Source: Jiella flava
GTDB taxonomy: Bacteria > Pseudomonadota > Alphaproteobacteria > Rhizobiales > Rhizobiaceae
Assembly: GCF_017349315.1 (NCBI RefSeq)
Contig: NZ_JAFMPP010000011.1
Location: 62,001 to 126,000, forward strand
Reading direction: 5' to 3'
DNA length: 64,000 bases
This document shows, piece after piece, positions 48,100-57,135 of the stretch (the stretch's first letter is position 1; the number at the start of each line of letters is the position of its first letter). Below the pieces are notes generated by a model. That model saw nothing but the letters and a program-made list of their open reading frames with translations. It did not search any database and was not told the origin of the DNA. Both the position numbers and the translations under genes were made by a program.

Positions 48100-49104
48100 A
48101 TGGCGGAATACGACCTTCTCACCATCGGCAACGCCATCGTCGACGTGATCGCGCGCGGCGACGACGCTTTTCTTGCAAAAGAAGGGATCCAGAAAGGCGG
48201 CATGACGCTGGTCGATGCCGAGCGGGCCGAGCATCTTTACGCGGCGATGGGACCGGGCGTCGAAACCTCAGGCGGCAGCGCCGGCAACACCATCGCCGGC
48301 CTCGCGAGCCTTGGCGGCAAAGGCGCCTATTTCGGCAAGGTCGCCGACGACCAGCTCGGCGCGATCTTCACCCATGACATTCGCTCGCTGGGCGTTGCCT
48401 ACGATACCAAGCCGCTCGCTAAGGAGCCGCCGACGGCCCGCTGCATGGTGGTGGTGACGCCGGACGGCGAACGCTCGATGAACACCTATCTCGGTGCCTG
48501 CGTCGAGCTCGGCCCCGAGGACATCGACGAAGCCGTCGTCGCAGCGTCGAAGGTCACCTATTTCGAGGGCTATCTCTGGGATCCGCCGCGCGCTAAAGAA
48601 GCGATCGTCAAGGCCGCGAGAATCGCCAAGGCCCACGGCCGATCGATGGCGATGACGTTGTCGGACGCCTTCTGCGTGCATCGCTATCGGGCCGAATTTC
48701 TCGATCTTCTGCGCTCCGGCACGGTCGGTATCGTCTTCGCCAATGAGGCGGAGGTCTTGGCGCTCTACGAAACCGAGGATTTCGACGCGGCCTGCGCCCA
48801 ACTGGCCAAGGACGCGCCGCAATTTGCCGTCGTCACGCGCTCTGAGAAGGGCTGCGTGGTGCTCGAGGGCGACGAGCAAATCGCGGTTTCGGGGCAATCG
48901 ATCGACAGACTCATCGACACAACCGGGGCGGGCGACCTGTTTGCGGCGGGATTTTTGCGCGGCTATACGCTCGGCCTTGATCACGAAGCCTCGGCGCGCC
49001 TCGGTGTGGCTGCCGCAAGCCACATCATCCAGCAGATCGGTCCCCGGCCGCAAACCCCGCTCAGCGATCTTCCGGCGGTGAAAGCCATTCTCGGCGCTGC
49101 TTGA
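48100..49104 (+). CDS. adenosine kinase (PfkB family)
   Basis: Encodes 334 residues. It opens MAEYDLLTIGNAIVDVIARGDD, and SGGSAGNTIAGLASLGGKG and DTTGAGDLFAAGFLRGY are adenosine-kinase-type PfkB signatures; the GAGD aspartate is the catalytic base. The protein phosphorylates adenosine (possibly other nucleosides) to salvage it as AMP. Length and motif spacing are normal. It stands alone with 174 bases upstream and about 180 bases to the convergent capsule-type gene. Confidence 0.88.
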   Translation: MAEYDLLTIGNAIVDVIARGDDAFLAKEGIQKGGMTLVDAERAEHLYAAMGPGVETSGGSAGNTIAGLASLGGKGAYFGKVADDQLGAIFTHDIRSLGVAYDTKPLAKEPPTARCMVVVTPDGERSMNTYLGACVELGPEDIDEAVVAASKVTYFEGYLWDPPRAKEAIVKAARIAKAHGRSMAMTLSDAFCVHRYRAEFLDLLRSGTVGIVFANEAEVLALYETEDFDAACAQLAKDAPQFAVVTRSEKGCVVLEGDEQIAVSGQSIDRLIDTTGAGDLFAAGFLRGYTLGLDHEASARLGVAAASHIIQQIGPRPQTPLSDLPAVKAILGAA

Positions 49105-49285
49105 GACGGCTTGCCACGGGTGGGCGTGGTGGGCTGCCACCCGCCTTTCGGCTCTGTCCGGTGCCGGCGCGGCACGCAGTCTTGAGATGGAGACCACATT
49201 CATAAGCCACCTCATCGGCGGCTGTGCGTGACCGAGATGTCGTGAATGCCTCTGACGCTGGTCGGCAAGCCAGCCGAGCCGCGCG

Positions 49286-50584
49286 TTATTCGGCGGGCAC
49301 CAGGCCTTCGTGCCCGAACATGCCGCTTGGCTGGTCGGACCACCTCCTCTCGGCAATGCTCGTCAAAGCGGCATCGGCACTCGGCGCGGTGAGTGAGAGC
49401 ATGCGCTCGGCCATCGCCGGCAGCAAAATAGCGCGGGCCTCCTGCGTGTGGAACCCGCCATTCAACTGACAAGTCATCAGCAGGAAGTTGCGATAAGCGC
49501 GAATCATCTCCGGATCCGGCTTCTGGGTGCTCGACCAGAAGTCGGCAAGCGGGCCCTGGAAGGTCAGCCCCTCGACGTCGTAGACGGCCTTGCCGAGGCA
49601 TTTCACCGGGATGCCGCTCATTACCCCCTGCAGGCCACCGGTGGAATTGATGGTGATCATGCAGTTGGTTCGCTCCATCAGACCGGCGATTCCAGCTTTG
49701 CGCATGTAAACGGCGCGATCCTGGATACCGAGCTTTTCAGTGAGGGACGCGAACATCTGGGGCAGCCGTTCGATGCCATAGTCAAGCGGGTGCTGCTTGA
49801 CGACCAGAAAAGCCTCGTCGGGGGCGCTCTCGGCGAAGGATGTCAGCACCTCTTCAAGGAAGCGCGAATTGGTGCCGAAGGGCGAGTGATAGCGGATCTG
49901 ACCGTCGCCGGGCTTTTGCATCAGCACGAGATAGAGGCGCGATCCCGGCTTTGCTTTATGGGCGTCGACCCGCGCGAGAGCGGCGTCCTCGTTGTGTAAG
50001 GCGCGCCAGCAATATTCGCCGATATATCCCCGCCCTTGACGAGCAACGGAGTCGCCATAGTAGCTTGAATTATAAGGTAAAATCGGCTTGAGCAGGGTGC
50101 TCCAGAGGAAGTGCCGGATGGTATTCATCACATGCGGGCGCATGTGCACTGGGAAGGTCTTGCACGCCTGTGCCGGCGGCAGCGCCTGACTGATCACCGC
50201 GGGATCGCAGCTTAGCTCGCTGTTGCCGTTGACGCCGTTCTGAGCGAGCGTCACATGATGGGGGCGCAGATAGCCGTTTTCGAGAACCAGCCGGGTGAGA
50301 TTGAGCCGCTTGGCGATGCTGAGCGCAATCCGGTTTCGGGGAAGGGTATCGTTATATGTGACGATGGTCTGGATGCCACGCGAGCGGATGACGGAGCGCA
50401 GAAAGCGTGCCCAGCTCATGGAACGGTCCAGCATGATGCGGTTGCGGGCCGGCGTTTCCGCCCAGTCGCCGCCTTCCAGCACAATACGGTAGACCTCGGC
50501 ACCCTCATCTTCCAATCGTTCCGCCAATTCACGGAAGAACTGTCCGAACGGAGCGCCGACGAACAAGATTCGCTTCGTCGGCAT
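49286..50584 (-). CDS. capsule polysaccharide synthesis/export family protein (KpsS/KpsC-like)
   Basis: Encodes 432 residues, no membrane segment. The C-terminal half carries Capsule_synth features: LVVKQHPLDYGIERLP, then NSTGGLQGVMSGIPVKCLGKAVYD and LTFQGPLADFW. KpsS/KpsC proteins add the Kdo linker to the lipid anchor of group 2-type capsules. No other capsule gene is nearby, so its substrate is unclear. ATG 50584 follows GGGAG; a TTG at 50593 is an alternative. The upstream DNA is AT-richer than average, which may indicate transfer. Confidence 0.78.
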   Translation of the reverse strand: MPTKRILFVGAPFGQFFRELAERLEDEGAEVYRIVLEGGDWAETPARNRIMLDRSMSWARFLRSVIRSRGIQTIVTYNDTLPRNRIALSIAKRLNLTRLVLENGYLRPHHVTLAQNGVNGNSELSCDPAVISQALPPAQACKTFPVHMRPHVMNTIRHFLWSTLLKPILPYNSSYYGDSVARQGRGYIGEYCWRALHNEDAALARVDAHKAKPGSRLYLVLMQKPGDGQIRYHSPFGTNSRFLEEVLTSFAESAPDEAFLVVKQHPLDYGIERLPQMFASLTEKLGIQDRAVYMRKAGIAGLMERTNCMITINSTGGLQGVMSGIPVKCLGKAVYDVEGLTFQGPLADFWSSTQKPDPEMIRAYRNFLLMTCQLNGGFHTQEARAILLPAMAERMLSLTAPSADAALTSIAERRWSDQPSGMFGHEGLVPAE

Positions 50585-51223
50585 GGTTTGCAACGCTCCC
50601 CTCTATCCTTGCCACCGTCAGGCGTTGCGCGCCGGTGGAAGAGCTTCATTCGCGATTACTCGATCATCGACTCGGAGTCGCGCCGAAATGAGTCGAGTGT
50701 TTTAGAATCCGTCAGTTTCAACCCTATTGATGCATGGCAGCCACATTGTCGCAGTGTGGCATACAATTGCTTGCCGACATGACGTAGAATACGACCCCTC
50801 TGCCGCCGAAAAAGCCGATGTTTGCGGCAATTGTTTGAAGGGCCGGATTCAAGCAGTTGTGTCAGAGCCACAGTTTGTCATTAAGGCTGATAGATGCTGG
50901 CTGAGAGAATAAATTCAAGGGATATGATATCCGAAAGATCCGCAGCGACGAGACTCACTTTTCGCGATGCAGCAATGCAATCCGTGAATGCGCGCCTGTT
51001 CCGGCGGGGGCGGTCATTACCCGCCGAATCCGTCTCCTGTAAACGGCGTGAGGGTGAGCGAAACAGCCGTGGGATTTGGCAAGGACGGCCTTGGCCATTG
51101 GACACGGTTTGTGGGCTTGCCAGAGACCATCGCTGCATTGCACGACGGCGCCGTGCTTGCCGCGCCCTCGGACCGCTTCGCATCGGCCCGACGACGCTCT
51201 GTGCGACCGATTGTCTTGCGAGT
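50585..51223. other. long intergenic region between capsule-type gene and rnd
   Basis: A 639-base stretch without a convincing gene. Bases about 50690-50960 are AT-richer than the surroundings. Two inverted repeats are visible: GCCACA and TGTGGC at 50740-50760, a candidate operator for the capsule-type gene, and CGGCGGG and CCCGCCG at 51002-51026, a hairpin about 200 bases after rnd. Short frames here have shadow-like composition. Confidence 0.5.
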
Positions 51224-52378
51224 TCAGTCGATCGTGAGCAGTTCGACCCGCCGGTTGCGATAGACGAGACCGGCCTTGCCGGACAAAAGCTCGAGCGCGC
51301 GCTCGCCGAAGATCTGTCGACGCCAACCGACCAGCGCGGCCACTTCGGCCGCTTCGCCTTTGGAGGCAAGTTGCTCGAGGTCGGAGGCCGACGCGATCAG
51401 CTTGCCGGCGACGCCCTCTTCCTCGACGACGATCTTCAGCAGCACCTTGAGGAACTCGACGGCGGCGGCGGTGCCTTCAGGCAGAGCCTGTGGCCGGGGA
51501 ACGGGCGGCAGATTGGACTGTGGCATGGCATGCGCCCGCTGGACGGCTGCGAGGATCTCTTTGCCGGCGGAGCTGCGCTCGAAGCCCTTGGAGAGCGTGC
51601 GCAGGCGGCCGAGTGTCTGCTCGTCGCGAGGCTGCTGCTGGGCGATCTCGTAGATCGCTTCGTCCTTCAAGATCCGGCCGCGGGGCTTGTTGCTGTCGCG
51701 CGCCTCGCGCTCCCGCCAGGCCGCCACTTCTTTCATGATCTGCAATTCGATCGGCTTTCGAACCCTGAGCTTCAGCCTCGTCCAGGCGTCGTCCGGCGCA
51801 AGGTCGTAGGTCTCGGGGTTCGCCAAAAGCGCCATCTCCTCGGCGAGGAAGTCGTAGCGCCCGGTCGTATCGAGCCGGTTGCGCAAGGCGAGATAGACGT
51901 CGCGCAGATGGGTGACGTCAGCGAGCGCGTAGGTCAGCTGCTTGTCCGTCAGCGGACGACGACGCCAGTCGGTAAAACGCGACGTCTTGTCGATCCGCGC
52001 ATTGGTCAACCGGGCGACCAGCTGATCATAGGCGATCGATTCCCCAAAGCCGCAGACCATCGCGGCGATCTGGGTATCGAACAGCGGCTCCGGCACCTGG
52101 CCGGCGAGCTTGTAGAGGATCTCGATGTCCTGGCGTGCGGCGTGAAAGACCTTCACCACGGAGGTGTTGGCCATCAGCACGAACAGGGGCGACATGTCGA
52201 TGCCTGGGGCGAGTGGGTCGATGATCACGCCTTCGTCCGGCGAGGCCATCTGGATCAGGCACAGCTCTGGCCAGAAGGTCGTCTCGCGAATGAACTCGGT
52301 ATCGACCGTAACGAAATCGGACGTCGCGAATGTCTGGCAGGTCTCTGCGAGATCCGCGGTGGTCGTGATGAGATGCAT
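51224..52378 (-). CDS. rnd: ribonuclease D
   Basis: Encodes 384 residues, a 3'-5' exoribonuclease that trims tRNA precursors. The DEDDy exonuclease residues are visible: Asp26 and Glu28 in TVDTEF, Asp84 in HAARQDIEIL, and Tyr150 with Asp154 in LTYALADVTHLRDVY. Two HRDC-like helical domains follow (about 210-375). Length is normal. No operon partner is adjacent on the minus strand. Confidence 0.94.
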   Translation of the reverse strand: MHLITTTADLAETCQTFATSDFVTVDTEFIRETTFWPELCLIQMASPDEGVIIDPLAPGIDMSPLFVLMANTSVVKVFHAARQDIEILYKLAGQVPEPLFDTQIAAMVCGFGESIAYDQLVARLTNARIDKTSRFTDWRRRPLTDKQLTYALADVTHLRDVYLALRNRLDTTGRYDFLAEEMALLANPETYDLAPDDAWTRLKLRVRKPIELQIMKEVAAWREREARDSNKPRGRILKDEAIYEIAQQQPRDEQTLGRLRTLSKGFERSSAGKEILAAVQRAHAMPQSNLPPVPRPQALPEGTAAAVEFLKVLLKIVVEEEGVAGKLIASASDLEQLASKGEAAEVAALVGWRRQIFGERALELLSGKAGLVYRNRRVELLTID

Positions 52379-52752
52379 AACGTCTCTTTAGCCTGAAGCA
52401 TTGCCCCAGTGAAAGCGTCTTCTTAAACGCGATTGGGTGATCGTTGGCTGATCCTTTCCTCGCCCGGCGTGCGGCGCAAGCCTCGTTCGCACCACCGGGC
52501 GTTATCAAAGGCCTTGGTGCGAGTGACGCTGCGCACGCCGGCGCTCACGCCCTTGACGCGGTCGAGTCGGAAGCGGAAACATCGCTCACGAAATTTGCCA
52601 GGGCATTGGCCGCGCAAAGACGGTTCGATTTGCCGCTGCTGAGGATGCTTTTGGAGCAAGCAGACAGAGGGTTTCGGGGCGTCCAATCGGCGCCTCCGGC
52701 GCTTTGCAAGACAATCATCGCGTCAGTTTTTGTGACGCGGCAGGAGTGCCCC
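52379..52752. other. divergent intergenic region, rnd / Lrp-like gene
   Basis: A 374-base stretch without a convincing gene between two divergent genes. It carries a perfect hairpin at 52719-52739 (listed separately) and a shorter inverted repeat GGCGCC-TCC-GGCGC near 52690-52702. I see no clear promoter for either side. Confidence 0.45.
52719..52739. repeat. perfect hairpin just upstream of the Lrp-like gene
   Basis: CGCGTCA at 52719-52725 and TGACGCG at 52733-52739 enclose a 7-base loop rich in T. The hairpin ends 13 bases before ATG 52753, overlapping the region of ribosome binding, so it may be an operator or a translational control. Confidence 0.55.
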
Positions 52753-52995
52753 ATGAAGACGATCTTCGTTCAGTTCAAGTGCCGGCCGGGCATGGCCTAT
52801 CAGGTGGCCGACGAGCTGGTGCTCGAAGTTCAGGAAATTTCAGAAGTCTTCTCGACCTCCGGCCACTACGATCTCATCGCTAAATTCTATCTGGCGGACG
52901 ATCAGGATATCGGGCGCTTCGTCACCGAACGTCTGCAGGTGCTGGAAGGCGTGGCCGACACCTTCACTCTCGTCGCCTTCAAAGCCTTCACCTGA
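52753..52995 (+). CDS. stand-alone Lrp/AsnC ligand-binding (RAM) domain protein
   Basis: Encodes 80 residues covering only the beta-alpha-beta ligand-binding domain of Lrp/AsnC regulators (VQFKCRPGMAYQVAD, VFSTSGHYDLIAKFYLADD, VADTFTLVAFKAFT); the helix-turn-helix is absent. Such domains form oligomers and bind small molecules, often amino acids, and may modulate full-length Lrp-type regulators. The frame is open upstream to 52444, but that part is low-quality and ATG 52753 with CAGGAG upstream fits. Confidence 0.87.
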   Translation: MKTIFVQFKCRPGMAYQVADELVLEVQEISEVFSTSGHYDLIAKFYLADDQDIGRFVTERLQVLEGVADTFTLVAFKAFT

Positions 52996-53026
52996 GAATC
53001 ATCGCCGGGAGGGGTTGTCAGCTCCG

Positions 53027-54172
53027 TCAGCTGAGACTGGGCCAGACACGGTTGCGACCGGCTTGTTTGGCCTCGTAGAGCGCCCGGTCAGCGTCGGCAA
53101 TCAGGCTGTCCTGCATGCCGGGACGCAGGCGGCTGGCCATCGCCCCGATGCTCACCGTCACCCGTGTCGCGCCGTCGGCGTGGAGGATCGTCAGCTGTTC
53201 CACCTCGCAGCGGATCCGCTCGGCGATCATCAGCGCCTCAGCCAGCGAGGTCGCCGGGAGGAGGATAAGGAATTCCTCGCCGCCAAAGCGGATCACCAGA
53301 TCGTCCTTGCTGCGGACCGCGTCGAGCAGCACCCGGGCGACCCGCCGCAGGCATTGGTCGCCGGTCAGATGGCCGTTCTCGTCGTTGAAGCGTTTGAAAT
53401 GATCGACGTCGATCATCAGGATGGCCGCGAACTCGTCGGTCTCAGCGTTGCAGATCCTGGCAAAGGCGGTGTCGAGCCGGCGCCGGTTGTACAGCCCGGT
53501 CAGCGCGTCGCGCTCGGCGGCCGTCTGCGCGCTCTCGAAGCGCAGTTGCTCCTGCAGTCGCCGCAGAAATCCATGGCGCGCATCGCGTTGCATCTGCAGA
53601 TTACAAGACAGGGATAGATAGGCCGTCGCCGCGACTGCCATGATGCCGACGACAAGGACCGGCACCGGCGCCCGAGCGATCAGCAGCGCGCTGACATAGA
53701 TCAGCAGTGCGACGGCGCTGGCGATGATGGCCTGGTCGTATTCGATCCGGAACAACAGGTTCATATACATCAGCACGAGGATCGCCAGGTACTGATAATG
53801 CTGGGCGGCGCTGCCGGTATTGAGAGTGTAGATCACCATGATCTGGGCGCAGATCGCGAGTGGGCCGAGCGCGACGCACAGGTCGCGCTTGCGTAGCGAC
53901 CAGCGATCGCGCAGGCCGAGCGACGACACGACGATGATCGGCGAGACGAAAAGCAGATGAATCGCCACGCTGAGCCAGAATGTTGCCGGCAGTAGCACAT
54001 AGTCGACGACGAGGAAGACATTATAGCAGACAAGAGAGGGGACGATCAGCGCCTGAATCAAGCGCCTTCGATAACGCAACCGGTAGGCGTCATAAGCGGC
54101 TTCGATTTCCGGTGGAAAGGGGCCGCGATAGGCTCGCCCGGAAATCAGTTGCTCGACTTCAACAAGGTCCAT
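53027..54172 (-). CDS. membrane diguanylate cyclase
   Basis: Encodes 381 residues. About six membrane helices (residues 40-190) are followed by a GGDEF domain with the active GGEEF at 297-301 and a normal MIDVDHFKRFNDENGH substrate region. It should make c-di-GMP at the inner membrane in response to an unknown signal. The inhibitory I-site arginine is one residue out of the usual RxxD register (Arg287 with Asp290/291), so product inhibition may be weak. No partner gene is adjacent. Confidence 0.88.
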   Translation of the reverse strand: MDLVEVEQLISGRAYRGPFPPEIEAAYDAYRLRYRRRLIQALIVPSLVCYNVFLVVDYVLLPATFWLSVAIHLLFVSPIIVVSSLGLRDRWSLRKRDLCVALGPLAICAQIMVIYTLNTGSAAQHYQYLAILVLMYMNLLFRIEYDQAIIASAVALLIYVSALLIARAPVPVLVVGIMAVAATAYLSLSCNLQMQRDARHGFLRRLQEQLRFESAQTAAERDALTGLYNRRRLDTAFARICNAETDEFAAILMIDVDHFKRFNDENGHLTGDQCLRRVARVLLDAVRSKDDLVIRFGGEEFLILLPATSLAEALMIAERIRCEVEQLTILHADGATRVTVSIGAMASRLRPGMQDSLIADADRALYEAKQAGRNRVWPSLS

Positions 54173-54365
54173 CGGCGCTCGTGCCTTTTCTCAGAAGCGA
54201 TCATGGAATCTGCTGAATTAACGCGGGTTTTGGCGATTCGATCAAAATTTTCGGATGCCTGTTATGCGCTGAAATGATTCGGGCGCCAGCCTGCCGGCCG
54301 GCGCCCGAATCACAAATCAGTGGATATTGTGCCCGCTGCCCCGTCGGACAATGCGGTGGAGAAAA

Positions 54366-55181
54366 CTACCACAACGAGTAGCGAAGACCAGCCTGGATGA
54401 TGTGGCGCTTGAAGCCGTTGTCGTCGATCGCGATGCCGAGTGCGTCGCCATTGGCGGTGGTGCCGGTGATTTTGGTCACGCCGGCGCCGCGAACGTCGGT
54501 GAAGCGATAGCCGAGATCGAATTTGAGATTCGGCGAGATATCGTAGGACACGCCGGCCATCAGCGAATAGGCAAACCGCCAGTCCGCGCTGTTTTCCGTG
54601 TTGACCGTGTAGGTCGATCCGCAGGAGCTGCCGCCGTAGACGCAGCTCGCTTCATAGGCGAGGTGAACGGCGCCCGCGCCGGCGCCGACATAAGGCGTGA
54701 AGCCGGCATAGGTGCCGAGATCGACATAGGCGTTGGCCATCACCTGCCACGCCGTCACATCGGTGCCGACCACGGAATTGACCTGCGGAAAATTCGCGGC
54801 GTCGAGGTGATCCTTCCAGTATCCGCCGGTCACGTCGGCGCGGAGATAATCGGTGAACTGGTAGCCGATGCCGCCGCTGAAGATCGCGCTGTTGGCGAGC
54901 GACACGTCATCGGAGGTGCCGGAAAAGTCGTTCCGCGTGGTGGTCGTGCCATTGACCGTGACTTGGTAGAGGTCATAGCTCGTCGGCAGATGGCTTTTGA
55001 ACTGGTAGCCGACATCGCCACGCAGGTACCACCCCGTGCCGATCTCGACCGGCTGCAGCTCTGGAACATCCTGGTAGACCGGCGTGTCGTAAAGCGGCGG
55101 AAGATCCGCCGCCATCGCCGCATTGCTCTGTGAAACGAGGGTCGCGGCGGCGATCGCCCCGATCCAATGGACCATCTTCAT
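54366..55181 (-). CDS. outer membrane beta-barrel protein
   Basis: Encodes 271 residues. A signal peptide (MKMVHWIGAIAAATLVSQ, cleavage near NAAMAAD) precedes an eight-strand-type barrel of the Hyphomicrobiales Omp25-like group: WYLRGDVGYQFKS, GGIGYQFTDYLRADVTGGY, GFTPYVGAGAGAVH and the terminal strand HIIQAGLRYSLW with aromatic C-terminus. A Cys-x6-Cys pair (ASCVYGGSSCG) in an outer loop is unusual. The start ATG 55181 gives the signal peptide. A consensus CtrA box lies about 155 bases upstream. Confidence 0.87.
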   Translation of the reverse strand: MKMVHWIGAIAAATLVSQSNAAMAADLPPLYDTPVYQDVPELQPVEIGTGWYLRGDVGYQFKSHLPTSYDLYQVTVNGTTTTRNDFSGTSDDVSLANSAIFSGGIGYQFTDYLRADVTGGYWKDHLDAANFPQVNSVVGTDVTAWQVMANAYVDLGTYAGFTPYVGAGAGAVHLAYEASCVYGGSSCGSTYTVNTENSADWRFAYSLMAGVSYDISPNLKFDLGYRFTDVRGAGVTKITGTTANGDALGIAIDDNGFKRHIIQAGLRYSLW

Positions 55182-55335
55182 CGGTTTTGTTCCCCTGCCG
55201 TCCGGCCTGATCTCAAATTTGTCAGCGCATCGTCGGCTCGGCTGGCGAATGGCGTCTCGCCGTTGCAACGATTGCGATGCGACATGCGACGCACATTGCC
55301 GTCGCCAGCTTGACCGGAACTGTCGCAGGGAAGGG

Positions 55336-55351
55336 TTAATGCTCCATTAAC
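55336..55351. promoter_or_regulatory. CtrA-binding site consensus
   Basis: TTAA at 55336-55339 and TTAAC at 55347-55351 are separated by 7 bases, an exact TTAA-N7-TTAAC match on the plus strand. The site is part of a 9-base-pair inverted repeat (55332-55354), so the minus strand matches too. It lies between the outer membrane protein gene and the end of the acyl-CoA synthetase gene, in the position of a promoter for the former. The inverted repeat could instead be the synthetase's terminator. Confidence 0.55.
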
Positions 55352-55384
55352 CCTGTCTCTTAACCAATTGGCGGCCCCGACCGC

Positions 55385-57025
55385 TCAGCGTGCGGCGGCG
55401 GCTTCCGCTTCTGCCGTTGCCTGTTCGCGAAAGACGCGGCGCATGATCTTGCCGCTGGTGGTGAGCGGCATCTCCGCGACGAAGGCGATTTCGCGAGGAT
55501 ATTCGTGGGCCGACAAACGCGCCCGTACGAAGGCCTGGATCTCGGCGGCGATCGCGACGCTGGCAAGCGCCGGATTGTTGAGGCACACATAGGCCTTGAC
55601 GATTTCGGTGCGCAGCGGATCGGGCTTGCCAACGACCGCGGCGAGCTTGACCGCCGGATGGGCAACGAGGCAGCTTTCGACTTCACCCGGCCCGATGCGA
55701 TAGCCGGCCGAGGTGATGATGTCGTCGTCGCGGCCGAGAAAGGCGACATAGCCCTCGCCATCCATCACCGCCTGATCGCCGGTCAGCAGCCAATCGCCGG
55801 AAAATTTTGCCTTCGTCGCTTTCGGATCCTGCCAATAGTTGAGGAACATCACCGGATCGGGCGCCTTGACGGCGATGGTTCCGGGCGTGCCCGCCGGAAC
55901 CTTTGCGCCGTCGGCGTCGAGCAGCGCCACCTGGTGGCCGGGGACCGCTTTGCCGATCGCGCCGGCGCGCGAGACGCCGGCGGCGACGGACGAGCCGAGC
56001 ACCATGTTGCATTCGGTCTGGCCGTAAAATTCGTTGACCGTCAGGCTGAGCGTCTCGCGGGCCCAGGCGAAGGTCGCGGCCGGCAGACTCTCGCCGGCCG
56101 AAGCGATGGTCCGCAGAGCAAGATCGCGCGCGGCGTCCTCGTCTGTTGCGGCGGCCAGCATCCGCAGCGCCGTCGCCGGCAGAAAGGCATTGCGCACCTT
56201 CTGCCGGGCCATCAGCCGATAGGCCTCCTCGGCCCGAAACCGCTCGGCGGAAAACACCACCTGGACGCCGAGCTGCAAGGACGGCAGCAAGACGTTCAGC
56301 AACCCGCCGGCCCAGGCCCAGTCGGATGGCGTGTAGATCCGGTCGCCGGCCCGCGGGTAATCGTCGTGGTGAAAGCGGATGCCCGGCAGGTGGCCGAGCA
56401 GCACCCGGTGGCCGTGCAGCGCGCCCTTCGGCGGCCCGGTGGTCCCGGAGGTAAAGATGATCAGCGCCGGGTCGTCGGGGCCGGTCGCCGCCATTTCCAG
56501 GCGAGGCGGCGTCTCGCGGATCAGGCGGTCGAAATCGATCGGCCCGCCGTTTTGATGCTGCTCGGCGCCGACGACAATGACGCTTTCAAGCGTTGGTAAG
56601 GCATGACGGATGCCGCTGAAGGTCTCCAGCCCCTCGCGATGCAGCACCGCGAGCTTGGCGCCCGATGCCACCAGGCGGAAATGCAGCGCCTCCGGGCCGA
56701 AGCGCATCGCCAGCGGCACGGCGATGGCCCCGAGCCGATAGACGGCGAGATGGGCGATGACGGTCGCAAAACTCTGGGGCAGGACGATCGCCACCCGGTC
56801 GCCGGCGACAACGCCGCGGGCGGCGATCGCCGCGGCAAGCCGCCGCGAAATGTCAGCCAGTGCGCCGTAGGTCATGGTGCGGGCCGGCTGTTCGCCGCGA
56901 TCCTCAATCAGGCAGATCCGGTCCGGTTCCTGGCGCGCCCAAGCGTCGGCGACGGCTTCGGCAATGTTGAAACGAGCCGGCAGATTCCAGGCGAAACCGG
57001 CATAGAGCGCCTCATAGCTCTGCAT
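55385..57025 (-). CDS. acyl-CoA synthetase (AMP-forming)
   Basis: Encodes 546 residues, an ANL-superfamily ligase that activates a carboxylic acid as acyl-AMP and transfers it to CoA. The adenylate P-loop reads IIFTSGTTGPPKG, with FYGQTECNMVLG (A5), DWLLTGDQAVMDGEGYV (A7), GRDDDIITSAGYRIGPGEVE (A8) and the catalytic Lys in PLTTSGKIMRRVFR (A10). The acid is unknown; it resembles medium-chain or acetyl-type synthetases. ATG 57025 with AAGGAGA is preferred to TTG 57040. Confidence 0.89.
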   Translation of the reverse strand: MQSYEALYAGFAWNLPARFNIAEAVADAWARQEPDRICLIEDRGEQPARTMTYGALADISRRLAAAIAARGVVAGDRVAIVLPQSFATVIAHLAVYRLGAIAVPLAMRFGPEALHFRLVASGAKLAVLHREGLETFSGIRHALPTLESVIVVGAEQHQNGGPIDFDRLIRETPPRLEMAATGPDDPALIIFTSGTTGPPKGALHGHRVLLGHLPGIRFHHDDYPRAGDRIYTPSDWAWAGGLLNVLLPSLQLGVQVVFSAERFRAEEAYRLMARQKVRNAFLPATALRMLAAATDEDAARDLALRTIASAGESLPAATFAWARETLSLTVNEFYGQTECNMVLGSSVAAGVSRAGAIGKAVPGHQVALLDADGAKVPAGTPGTIAVKAPDPVMFLNYWQDPKATKAKFSGDWLLTGDQAVMDGEGYVAFLGRDDDIITSAGYRIGPGEVESCLVAHPAVKLAAVVGKPDPLRTEIVKAYVCLNNPALASVAIAAEIQAFVRARLSAHEYPREIAFVAEMPLTTSGKIMRRVFREQATAEAEAAAAR

Positions 57026-57135
57026 CGCGGTCTCCTTCAATTATAGGATGTCGGCGCCTTCACGTGGATCCGCGCGCAGGATGCCGATCCGTCTTAAGCG
57101 CAGACGATCAAAAAGGCGAACGGTGCGAGCGGGGG

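Noticed and set aside
50656-50871. 71-codon minus-strand frame upstream of the capsule-type gene
   Set aside because: Cys/Arg-rich composition without domain or ribosome site; judged to be chance in an intergenic region.
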